From contig QAXH01001377.1 in assembly GCA_004335635.1 (NCBI GenBank), forward strand, positions 1 through 45,371: a stretch of DNA of 45,371 nucleotides, in the 5' to 3' direction. The stretch's first letter is position 1. Every line of letters begins with the position of its first letter. The notes beneath the pieces were generated by a model. That model saw nothing but the letters and a program-made list of their open reading frames with translations, was not told the DNA's origin and made no database searches. This document shows, one piece after another, positions 11,320 to 21,928 of the stretch. This DNA comes from Chloromonas sp. AAM2. Lineage: Eukaryota > Chlorophyta > Chlorophyceae > Chlamydomonadales > Chlamydomonadaceae. Made by a program: the position numbers and the translations under genes.

Positions 11320-11859
11320 GTGCCTGCTTCTAGAGAAAGGTGCTCAGTACCGCGCGCTGTTGCAGACAGGATTGCTGTACTTGTTGTTGAGTGCAGCACT
11401 GCGTCTGGGCGTAAGAGCTGGTGAACACCAACAAGCTGCTACGTGGCATGAGCTGGTGCTTCGTGTGTGTGAGGTGCCACTCGCATAGATCAGGAAACCC
11501 GGGGTGACACAAGGGTTTCTTCACGTCTCCAGTGCAGCTTTCTTTTGGAACGCCATTCTGCAGAACAGAATGAGAAATCCCACAGCCCTGACCTAACCTT
11601 TTCCAACCGCTGGCGTTTCTAACGACCGCTGTGGACATGACTGCCTGTGGCAATTCTCCTCCCGTGGCACTCGCTGACACACTGCCTGCGCCGACACTGG
11701 ACTGTTTGACCACTGGCATTAAGCTGGTGGACTGTTGTGTGTGGCCCGGTCGCTGTGACAAACAACCGGAATAGTACATACATGCGCCATCTTGCTAGCG
11801 AACCTCAGCATCAGCTTGTCTTTGTACCAAACTTGACAGCGCTCCAGATGCAGTAAAGC
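11320..11859. promoter_or_regulatory. Divergent intergenic region between transporter and bHLH genes
   Basis: The start codons of the minus-strand transporter (11319) and the plus-strand bHLH-ACT gene (11860) face away from each other across 540 bp. The stretch must contain both promoters and 5' UTRs and may act as a bidirectional promoter. No convincing TATA box or other element was seen. The minus-strand open frame 11330-11779 overlaps it but has no identifiable domain. Confidence 0.55.
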
Positions 11860-14800
11860 ATGAGCACGTCGCTTCATCACGCCATGCACAAAGGAGGGGA
11901 TGACTTTGACCACATCTTCTCAGGTAAATGGGCTCGCAACAGCAGCTGCTCGGAGAACAAGGTCGTGCATGCGTTCGCCCCTACCTTTTGGTTTTGGGCG
12001 AAAAATAACCAAACTTCGATTGTCCCATACTCAGATGCCGAACTTCAAAGTTTTCTGGACAAAGTGGCTGCCGCTGACAATCCTCATGATGACAACCTTG
12101 GCGACATGTTTGCGGACGCGCCGCTAGGTCTCCAGTTCCTTCCTCCCGACAATTCCCCGGTACCGCACTCTCTCACATCGGACAGAGCGCTTGCTCATGA
12201 CGTGTTACCAAAGTTTGATCACAGGCAGTTGGTTAGAGTTGCTGATGCTACTGCCGCTACAGGTACTGCACCAACACTTCGGAACCCTCAACGGCGCCAA
12301 CACCTCGCAAATGAGCAGCTATGACGAGCTGCCACGGACTGCCAGTACGCCAGTGGCCCCAGCCACCGCGCAGGCAAACGCAGCGGCGCAACTCAAGGCT
12401 CTAACCCTCATTGCAGCGCAGCAGCAGCATTGCAACAGCAGCAGCAGCACTTCAGCTCTGGGGCTCGATGCTCTGTCCTCCTTGGGCATCACAGCGCCTC
12501 TTAGTCTGTCCAGCCCCTCCTTCTCCCACTCGCTTGGTCTTGGTTCCGTTCGTGGTGCCAAGGGTGAGGCGAATCACAATCATCGGACCTTCCGACGATG
12601 ACGAGCACGAGCACTGTGGGCATCATGATCTGAGCGATCCATACATTGTTTTATTTTCTTTCCGATGAATATCCATGTCCGTTCCAACCAGCCGTGTCAT
12701 CGGTATATCATCTTGCGCTGCGGATGGTGGCCTCTGATACATTTTGATGGCATGTCCCACCGTGGATTAATCCATGTCACGTACCGCGGCGCTCTGTGAT
12801 GTGCGTTAGGATGAATCGCTATATGGAAGGTTACATGCGTACGGAATGTGTTGTCGTGGTGGTGCATGCAGCCCCAGCAGAAAAGCCACAAATCAGCCAC
12901 TCCACTGTGGAGAAGCAGAGGCGTGATCGCATCAATTCATTGATAGACGAGGTAAGCAAGCCCTGTACTTGCCTGTGCTTGCACACTGCGGTGCATGAAT
13001 GCAAGAATGCCAAACCCTGTCACTAGAGCATGCCCGCAAGCCTGCTGCTGAATCTGCCTGGCATGGCTCGAACATGCATGCCTTTAGCATGATGGGTGAT
13101 GCAGTGGCGCCTGGTACGATGTGACCACCTGTTTTGATGTCTTTTGTCTTTTGACACCTGGTTTGCAGCTGCGTGACTTGGTGCCACCTTCCAAGGCAAC
13201 TTTGGCAGCGGCAGCAGCAGCAGGTGGCAGCGCAAAGGATGCTGCTAACTCAGAAGCACGGCGGCCCAAGCATGTCGTGCTGGCTGATACCATTGCGCTG
13301 CTCAAGCAACTCTCCCTCAAGGTGATGACGGATCTGAGCGCTCATGAGCTTGAGGCTAGTGTGCTGGTATTCTTACATCAACCACAGGAACCCACAGTTA
13401 TTTCCTGCTGCTTTCCAAGTTTTGCACGCACAGCGGCAACACATAATGCGTTCACGCACTCAGCATGCCAGTTACCGCCGCTACAGCCAGTGGATCATCC
13501 GGCGTATGCCCTTGCTGGCCATTGCTAACTTCACGAACTAAACGTGCTTAGTGTACAGCAGACTGACGGATGGAATATGCACATGATGCGTGCAGGGTCC
13601 ACTCAACATGCTGCTGCAAGCGTCCCCTCCCCGCTTCTCGAACAACATGGAAAGCATCACCACAAATTCGCTCAATCCGATCGCCACCCACGCCATGCAA
13701 GTCAAGGAGGAGATTCACACGTCCCCAAGCAACAGCAACAGCAAGGGCTCGGTGTCAAGGTGGGTGTGGATACACATAGTAGACACACAGTGTTGCGATT
13801 GTCGAGCATGTGGCTGGCATGGATGCGCGCATGATTGCGAGGAGAATGAGATTGCGACAAGCAGACAAGCAACCGGACACTGCGGACATGCAACCATCTG
13901 CTGCTGCTGCTCCATAGCGCGGCCCACCTTCATGGGCCAGAGTCTGATTCGATTACTTGGTGATATTTTTGTTTGCAGCCAAGAAGACATGGACACTAAG
14001 GACGATGGCCGCACAGCTGCACCCAAGCTGCCCATTGTGAGCACCATGCCTAGGGTATGAGCCTAGGGTAGAGATACCTCCATGGGACACAGTAACACGA
14101 GACCTTGGCTGGTGATGAAATGCCAGCGCATGGTGGGTCGCAAGTTTGGCTTGAGTCAGTTGCAATGGGTGTATGTGCAAGATGGGTACACCTTTGGAAA
14201 CTTCACCAGTAAGCAAGCAGAGCCATTGGGTTGCTTGATCTGAGCTCTTGCTTTGGGTTTGTTTGCTTGCTTGTGCAGATTCCGATCCAGCCGACCATGT
14301 TCTCTGGTGTGGCCGTGGAGAAGGGTCCGGGTGCCAACTGTATGTATGTCCAGGTGCGTGGGAGTGTTGAGGGGGCGAGCAGTGGAGCGAATGAAGGCAA
14401 GTTAGAGTCAAGCTTGGGCGAGTCAAGTTTGGGCAAGAGTCTGCCCGCTAGCAGATGTGTCTGACATTGGCACAGGTGTGTGGAGGTGTGAAAGAGAGGT
14501 GTGATGTGCGTGACGAGGGACATTCATCATCATTCCATTACATAGCTTCTCATGGTTCAACCCACGGTACCGCAGGACCAACCAGCTAGGCGCTCAGCAG
14601 CAGCCAACATCCCCATCCTAAGCAAAGCATGGGCATGGTGCCCCCAAAAAACATGCACATGCCAGGTTCAGGGTCCTCTGGAAGGTCTGTTTCTGAGCCA
14701 GAAAAGGGAAAAGCGGTTGCTGAGTTGGCAAAGCCCAGTCATTGCTCTCTGGCATCGGCCTTGCACATTGCATGGTGGGCACACAGACATGCAGCATGCA

Positions 14801-15442
14801 TATGCTGTGTCTGACAGTGGTACAGATGTGTGAAGGCGTTTGTGGAGGTGTGCGAAAGGTGTGACAGAGATGTGTGGGGAATGTGTGATGTGTGTGGCGA
14901 GCGACATTGTCGTGTGCGAGAGACATTGTCTAGTGTGTGAGGAGTTTGTGTTGACTGGGTACTGATGCTCTGTTGCATTCTGGACCGCTGTTGAATTTGA
15001 TGTGTGTTGCATGCACTTGTGCAGGTCAAGTGCCGAGACCGCAAGGGCCTGTTGCTGGACATCATCAACGCCATGAAGGGGTTGCCCATGGAGGTGAGGC
15101 GGTCACAACAGGATCATGTGAACAGCATCTGCAGTCTCTGTGAGCTGTGAATGGTACTCTGGGTATGAGAGGTGCATGATGTTGGGCAGTGACCGTGTGT
15201 CTGGGATCTCTCTCTTCAGTCAATCATAGCCTCCTGTCGTCTCTCTGTCTATCTATCTATCCACATGGCCTTATCTCCTGCAGGTGCGCACTGCCGCTGT
15301 GACCACCCAGGACGGTCTCGTGCGTGATGTGTTTGAGGTGGCGGTGGATGACCAGACGCTGCAGCCCGAGGAGGTGCAGAACATGGTGCATGAGGCGCTG
15401 TTCCAGCAGTACGCGCCTGGGGACAAGCGCGCACGCAACTAG
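11860..15442 (+). CDS. bHLH transcription factor with C-terminal ACT domain
   Basis: Predicted nuclear DNA-binding factor of about 412 residues. Plus-strand exons: 11860-11923, 12035-12159, 12263-12563, 12881-12951, 13169-13321, 13596-13759, 13979-14036, 14279-14353, 15025-15093, 15284-15442; all phases agree. The basic region HSTVEKQRRDRIN carries the H-E-R residues (His170, Glu174, Arg178) that read CANNTG/CACGTG boxes. Helix 1 ends near DLVPP, helix 2 is KHVVLADTIALLKQL, and the loop between them is an unusually long Ala-rich insert. The last four exons encode an ACT fold, with the turn CRDRKGLLLDIINAMKG followed by a beta strand near VFEVAVDD. In plant bHLH factors such ACT domains mediate dimerisation. 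A Gln/Ser/Ala-rich region precedes the bHLH. The first intron (111 nt) is in frame without a stop, so retention is possible. The exon 2/3 junction is the least certain. Confidence 0.92.
14462..14935 (+). repeat. Local TG-rich duplication inside a bHLH-ACT intron
   Basis: The block near 14462-14525 (GGAGGTGTG, GTGTGATGTG, GGGACATT) recurs in expanded form near 14812-14935 (GTGGAGGTGTGCG, GTGTGATGTGTGTGG, GCGACATT). It makes the eighth intron (14354-15024) unusually long for this gene. Confidence 0.6.
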
Positions 15443-18005
15443 GAGGAATGCGACCAGATTGTGCTCCACAGGGTTGTGTGCTGTGAGGGAAAGGCGGCTG
15501 GTCCTGCTGGAAGCACAAACGTTGCATCGCTGCGCTTTGCACACAAATGCCAAATGCGCACGCAGCTGAACAGCACGACAGCTGCACCACAGCCACCAGA
15601 CAGCCGGATGGAGTGATGCACATGGTGATGCACTGTGAGGGCAAGGTGGTGCAACTACCAACGACGCATCGCTGCGCTTTGCGCAGTGGCGCTGAGGTTT
15701 GCACTGCAATGTGCTGGCGCTGGGCAGGGCGCAAGCATTGGACAGTGAAAAGCTGCACTGCTGTGTTGTGACAGAGCAGTTGTGCTTGCTTAAGGGAGGG
15801 CACAAGCGTAACACGCACTCACCCGGCTGAGTGTTTGAGCGGCCCGAGTGTCCATGAGCCCATCGCCTTGTGGTGCTGGAGTTTGGCAAGGTGCGTACTT
15901 CGTTTCTAGCCTGTTCCCCACCCTGTCTAGGCGCCTAGCATCAGGTTGATGGAAGGAGTGTGTCAAGGCAAGCAACGGCGGGGACTGTGCATGGCTGCAT
16001 GCTGTTTGGCGTGAATTCAGCAGCGCCCATTGATGGGGTGAATGCCCGTTGGCGTGCAACCTCCGCTCGAGCATGTGAGTTTGCAAGCCAGTGGGACACG
16101 AGACGAGAGCAGCACGCCTGCACCAGTTGCAGCCTGGATTAGTTCAGGATATATACTCATCAATTGCCCAGCGCAGCACCAGCGAGCGTTCTACGTGACA
16201 CTCCACGAGACAATTATCTGTCCGTTCCTGCACGACAACATTCGAAATGTTGCCCGTTGGGTTGTGCTGGGAGAGTAAACACGTTGAGTGGGATTGGATA
16301 GGGCTGCCACGCCACACATTACCTCAGGTCTTCATCGTCATTGCACCATCTTGAACAAAACTGTAGCAGCAGAGCTGTAGCAGCATCAACACAATGATGT
16401 GTGTCAAAGAGCGCCCTGCACTAAGGGACAGGGCATCTAATTGTGCAACCTTAGTTGCTCATCAGCTGTACCAAGCCAGTGCTGGCACTGCCCACCAGCA
16501 CTGGCTACATCTGCCGGCTAGGCACGTTGGGCTCAGGCGGGCTCTGCCCGCTTAGTTCAACAGGTTCTTTGTACTGTGTGTCTTGGGGCCACATACCATT
16601 TGCACTTGCTCTTCGCCAGAGACGGCAGACACTTCTACGTACAAGAATCGTTGGTGTTGAGCCAGCCAGCCGAGGGATGCGGAAGGCATTCGCAGCACTG
16701 AACCCCCTTTGGACGTGTGTTAAAGGCCCGGTTGCAGGCTTTGCGGAATACATGCAAACAGACCCTAGGCAGTGTGTGAGATACGTTGTTATTGGCTTGG
16801 ATGCTATCCATAAGCAGGTGTTGACTTTTGAGCACCCGTTGTCATGACTTTCACGGCACTGATTTGATAATCACGCGACTGTACTCTTTCTTACTCTTCT
16901 GCCTTTCCCTTCTTTTATGGTGGCAAAACGTCGTTAGGTGTGGCTGTCAAACCCAGCCTTAGACAGCCGTTTTCTCCAATTTCCTTACTGTTCTTTTTTC
17001 TATATATATTGGGCTCCTCGATGCTACCAGCATCCGGAGCCCCATTTGAATGTGCATACAAGAAGAGGAGCGGGTTGCAAGGAAGGCTTGGCAATGTGCA
17101 GCTGCACTTTGTCGGTTGATATCGGTTGTTCATGAGTGATTGTTCGCAATCCAATCACGTTGTATACTTGTTGCGCAGTGTCAACTGATGCCCAGCTTGT
17201 TACAAAAACCGATGTGGTCTAGCCACGGATTCAAAGCAAAACCGAGTTGGCCTGAGGAGCAAGTTTTGTTTTCTTTCTCCCTTGTGCATGTTGTTTTTCA
17301 TGATTTCTTCTTCTTTCTTCGGTTCGAAAGCCTCACTCCTCTCGGGTAGCTACGGGAACGCACTATAATCCACCGGTGTACAAATCGATGGTGTTAGGCT
17401 TTGACCATTTGCATTATTCTCTATTCCCCGCAGCATAAAAACCATTCTCAAGAAAACATTCAAATGCAGTCTTCAGTCATCCACTGCTAATCCAACAACG
17501 TTTTCTCGCTGCAGCAGTTTAGGTGGTAGTTGTGTTCTGAAAGCCCAAAGAAAGTTGGTTGAGTGATGTTGGAAATCTCTTTTCTGAAAGAGTTGGACAA
17601 GCAATTTCTTGTTCATGTCATTTAAGGCACACAAATGCAGTGCTGCTCCTGTAGTCTTTGCAGTCTGCATGAAGGCATGGTGGCGACATATAATTGCGCT
17701 GGGCGCCGTCCCCTGTCCGGCTGACAAGTGAGTTGTTTGCGTTAGTTTGGCTTGCTCCATCCCTGTTTCTGAATGTTTGAAGGCATAAAAAGGGGCGGCT
17801 CCCACAGGGGCAGGGGCTGCTGCGCTGGATTTGTTGATGTGTTTGTGGCCATTAACTCATCCACGCGTTTGTGGCGTACTTTTGCTGCCACTTGTGGTTG
17901 TGTATGGTCAACTGTACATAGTAGCCGTAAGAGTCTGGCCCTGTTGTGTGCATATGGCCTGATGTGTTCAGCTGACCAGATGAATTGGCTGGCTGGAAGG
18001 TATTG

Positions 18006-18485
18006 CTACTTGTGCCAGTCCTTCAGCATGAATACTGTTACGGTTATCTGTTCCAAACTCTCTGGCAGATCAAGTAACTGAGTTGGCAGGCACAGCAGCT
18101 TTCTTTGGGTGGATGATAGTAGGTTTGCCTTCCCTGCATGGTCAATGCTGGTGTGAAGGACTGCCATGTGTGTGGCAAGGATGCACCATGGGGTCAGACA
18201 ACTTTGGTAAAAAAAAAGACGTTTGGCAGTTTTTTTACCCAACAAAAAAGAAGTTTGCCAGTTCTGGGACAATATTTTTTTTATGGTTGGCAGAAACTGA
18301 AGTTGTGAGAGCAGCTCCTCAAGTCCGTTTGCGAAAAGTCGTTTGATGAAATTCATTCGGCTAGCAGGCGCCGTAAGGTATTGCACGTCAAAGCGTGTTT
18401 TGTAGAATGAGGCGGGCAGGCATTTGCGCTTCGCATTGACAAACCCCTTGACGTTGGTGCCACATGCATTTGCTTGGGAGGACAC
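18006..18485 (-). pseudogene. Possible decayed ORF interrupted by a family B repeat
   Basis: A minus-strand frame stays open for 159 codons. It contains protein-like stretches (KRKCLPASFYKTRFDVQYL and STQRKLLCLPTQLLDLPESL) on both sides of a T/A-rich insert carrying the family B repeat at 18254-18273. The frame ends at a TAG after MLKDWHK. No family is recognised. It could be a transposon-derived or host gene remnant split by an element, or a chance frame. A second open frame at 17473-17805 on the same strand (ALNDMNKKLLVQLFQKRDFQ) may belong to it. Confidence 0.3.
18254..18273 (+). repeat. Family B repeat, solitary copy
   Basis: TTTGCCAGTTCTGGGACAAT, flanked by A/T tracts as in the other copies. 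An imperfect partner, GTTTGGCAGTTTTTTTACC, lies about 40 bp upstream. Confidence 0.8.
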
Positions 18486-19112
18486 ACTTGTGATCGGTAC
18501 GCCTTGTCACGTAGCGTACGTGCAGTTGCTTCAGTCGTGCGGGGATTGCAGGACAACTTCTGTTGGATCATGAATGTTTCATGTGAACACTTGGTCCTCC
18601 TAGGTTTCTGCACTGTACAACTCCAGGATTCAGGCTGTTATACGGTATGACTCCAGTGTCCTGCTGTACCGTTGTCCATGTATGCTTCATGTCGATGGAT
18701 CATGCTGATAGACCAAACTCGAATGCCCGTCGACAATTCCTGTCTGGCCGCCTACATGTGTAATGGTTGAAAATGCAAGGCTGCCTCAAACCGATGCATG
18801 CATTTGGAAGACGCGCTTGCACGCCAGGCTCGCAGCCAAGGACAGCAATGCCAAGAGCGCCAGCTCCTTGGGCAAGGGATTGAGCCATACCCTGCCACTG
18901 CGCGTGACGACAGGTGACAATTTAACACTGCCAGTTTGCAAGTGTGCACCTTGGCATCGTGCCGAGCGTGGCTGGCGCTTCTCGGCTGTTCCCTAGCAAC
19001 TAGGCCTGACGCTTGTCTGCTCTCTTCAGCCTCGCCTTCGATTCAGTCAGCGTCTTGTTTGTCAACGTCGTCTTTGGATCAGTCAGCGGCCCGCGACCAG
19101 TACACGGTCGCC

Positions 19113-19430
19113 ATGTCCAGGCCCAAGCGGGACAACATCAGCGGCAGTGTGAGGCTCTACTCCGACATCGGCATAGTGTACGGGGACAAGAGCGTGACGA
19201 CCCAGATCGTCTGCGAGGACGTGTTGTTGGAGGAGCTCGTCCCCGGTGCTGGCGCGCGTCGGCAGCATGAGCGCAGGACCATCGGAAAGGATTTCTGCCG
19301 CGTCGGCATCCCCAAGACGCACTTCCTTGTCTGGTCAGCCTCGTCTCCGCTTCGGTCTGTGTCTCGTCTCGGCTCTAGCCCAAGTCTCGTTTCTGCAGCC
19401 TTCAGCACAGCGTCTTCACATCGTCATTAA
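19113..19430 (+). CDS. Unrecognised ORF with very GC-rich third codon positions
   Basis: From the ATG at 19113, about 74 codons have almost uniform G or C in the third position (MSRPKRDNISGSVRLYSDIG, then IPKTHFLVW). The multi-exon genes in this window are less biased. The frame is open upstream to 18936 and ends at 19430, where the last 30 codons turn Ser-rich and are less convincing. No known domain is recognised. It could be an exon of an unmodelled gene, a fragment of a transferred or mobile gene, or a remnant. A possible acceptor, TCTCTTCAG/CC, lies near 19028. Confidence 0.35.
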   Translation: MSRPKRDNISGSVRLYSDIGIVYGDKSVTTQIVCEDVLLEELVPGAGARRQHERRTIGKDFCRVGIPKTHFLVWSASSPLRSVSRLGSSPSLVSAAFSTASSHRH

Positions 19431-19885
19431 CAGGCGACCATCAGATCAACCGCCCTTGATGTGCCGCAACGTGGCATGCATGCCAGTGCGTGCACAGAAT
19501 GCGGCGGCATCCGCGCGTTGAACGAGGTACCCTTCAAGGCTTGATTTTCATATTGCCAATATACTGCTGACCCAGCTGGCCATGCACAAAACGCGGCGAC
19601 ATCTGCACCTTTATTGAGGTTATGTCGTGGGGGGTCCGGAAGGCACTTTTGCTTTTCCCTCGAAGAGGGAGGTGCGAAAATTGTGCGAGCGACCGAGGCT
19701 AAAGAGGTGTGAAGACCATGCGTGCAGGAAGCATTTGCGAAGGGGTGCTGCCTACGGCCGGTCGGTGCAAGTGTCCTGTTTGCCTTTTTTCCTGTTCCCA
19801 GTAGCGGTTGCCCTTCCTCGTTGGCCGCACTGAACTTGTGCCTTGGTTGGCGGCAACATCGGTTGCATCAAGGACAAACCCTGCA

Positions 19886-19903
19886 NNNNNNNNNNNNNNN
19901 NNN
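19886..19903. other. Assembly gap of 18 Ns
   Basis: Eighteen undetermined bases within repeat-rich intergenic DNA. The true length of the gap is unknown. Confidence 0.98.
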
Positions 19904-20215
19904 GCACAGGCGTTGCTGATGTGCAGTTCATGTTGTGTATCTCAGGTCCGTATGGCCAACCATGCAAAACCCATACGGAGCCCATACTAACGCCCACGTG
20001 CCCCATACGAAGATGGGTATTACCTGTTGGTTAAACATTTTGATAACCGTCTGGTGCCTGCTAGGCAAACAAAGAGTTGCAGCCAGTTGTGGATGGTACG
20101 TATCCTGTTATCACCATCCCACGCCAGGGTGCACTATTTCACCGCCAAACGGGCCTTCTTGCGGTGACGGTTGTTATACCAACCAAAGATTCTTAGTTAG
20201 CAGTCACACACACAC

Positions 20216-20718
20216 AAAAAAGATGTTTGCCAGTTCTGGGACAATCCTGGCGTGTGATGCTGAGGTGGTGTATGCTCGCCTTTCCAGTGCAATCATGGCC
20301 GTCGCATCCCAGGTTCAATGACGAGGTGTTTAATGTTGTTTTTGAAGAAGTTTGCCAGGTCTGCGACAATTCCTGTCAATACCACTAGAACCGGTGTTGG
20401 TGATGTGTGTTGTAGTTGCAAACTGTGATTGGGTATACATATCGCGGGTGATTGGGTATATATATCGCGACCTCGCGTAACTAGCATGCGAGATGTCTTG
20501 TTTGGACACATATGAGTGTCACCTACACTGAGACCAACACCGCTATTGAGGTCACAGTCAAGCAGAGGTGTGTCCTTCACGATGAACATACACCATACTT
20601 CACCGACAAATCAACTAGTTCACACGCACACACAGACACACCAGACCCAACAGAAGAGCATTACCACTGGTTTCAGTGCAAAACGCAAGAATTGTCCCAG
20701 AACTGGCAAACCTTTTTT
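20216..20718. mobile_element. MITE-like element bounded by inverted family B repeats
   Basis: The left copy is at 20226-20245 (plus) after an A-rich run. A degenerate plus copy lies at 20351-20370, followed by ACCACTAGAACCGGTGTTG, which also occurs inverted at 3665-3687. The inverted right copy is at 20691-20710, followed by a T-tract. The total length is about 0.5 kb with no transposase. Confidence 0.5.
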
Positions 20719-21928
20719 TTGCACTCTGTTGTTTGTGCAGATGATCGTTACACAGACTCGTTGGCCTGAAGCAACAGATCTCCCTTCAACAAATGCCGGC
20801 TTATGACTTGCATTGTACACATGCAAGCTGATGGCCATCAAATCCTAGGCACGGCATGTCTAGGTGAATGCAACAACAAAGAAAAGTACACAGGGTTGCC
20901 CAGTGCCGAGGTTGGCGTCATCAGACTAGAAACATCACCTCCTCACAGTCTTCTGCATGTGCTGTTCACGCCAAAGAAACGTTGATCTCATCACGAAAGA
21001 GGTTGGCAATTGATTGATCAAATGCTCGACCGCACCAAAACGACAACCAACAAGGACAGCTTTGTCTCGGTCAGTGTCAATTGCTCCCGGACTTGCTTCT
21101 TCAAGCAGCCCGGGACGGTTTGTTCCTGCTACCAGGTGATGTTACAACTGAGCCCCTGACAGTAAATGCCTGTCCTGAGCCAGAATGAGCCTAGATAATC
21201 AAGTATGGCTCACCCAGAAGGGCGCCCTTTGGGTGCATGGTGGTAGGATGCATGTAAAGGAATTGACTGTCTAGGTTCAGGCACTGGGGCCCTGTCAAAA
21301 ACTATCTAAACCAAGGCAAGCTAAGACAATCAGTGTGCTAAACAGCTGGCACGCCTGGAGGACTGGCAACACAACCACATAAGATCTGGTCAAGCAACCG
21401 TGAAAGTACCTTCAGGCAGATGTTTGGGCAGATGTGGCTAGACGGTACACGCCCTTTTCCATCAATAGGGACATTCCCTGATCATGCTTTAGCTAGCTGG
21501 TTTGCCCGTGGAAATGACCCAGCCCTCCGTAATGAACAGCTATGCTGCTGAAATAAGCAGCTGGAATAGACTGCTGCAGAATGCTGCCTTAGGCTGCTTG
21601 AGCTTGCCTTTCAGCATCATCCAAATACGCCGTCACTTCCTCCACCATCCTGCAATGATGTGCAGGCATAGTGCACAGCCACAAAGGGTCAGTAAAGCAT
21701 CCATAGGGTTGACTTCACAGAAGTGCATTTACTGATGAGACCAAAGGAGAGCAGCGGACGACATTCCTCAGGCAGATTTTGCCCTCTGGCACCTTGGCAC
21801 TGGTACATGTCAAACATGTACTTTACCTCAATCTCACAAAACGTTGATTGGCGTTCCTGCCGTTTACTTGGCAGTTCCTGTCCGCTCGTTTTATGCTTGC
21901 AGCCCTCGGCATGTCCACAAACGTCCCT

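Larger units (their letters stand above)
15443..21928. other. Convergent intergenic region with repeats, no confident gene
   Basis: It separates the bHLH-ACT stop from the stop of the ARM-like gene. It begins with 3' flanking DNA holding a local duplication around GCATCGCTGCGCTTTGC (15482-15545 and 15630-15690). It then holds weak open frames, a possible decayed ORF near 18.0-18.5 kb, a GC-rich ORF near 19.1 kb, the gap of Ns and an inverted-repeat element at 20216-20718. From 20.8 to 21.9 kb nothing definite is seen. No clear TGTAA signal was found behind either neighbouring gene. Confidence 0.65.

Noticed and set aside
15249..15818. 189-codon minus-strand open frame
   Set aside because: It is antisense to the last bHLH-ACT exon and its 3' flank, with Cys/His-rich shadow composition and no domain.
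16455..16847. 130-codon plus-strand frame in the convergent gap
   Set aside because: No recognisable domain, unbiased codon use and equally long frames on the opposite strand. A chance ORF is more likely.
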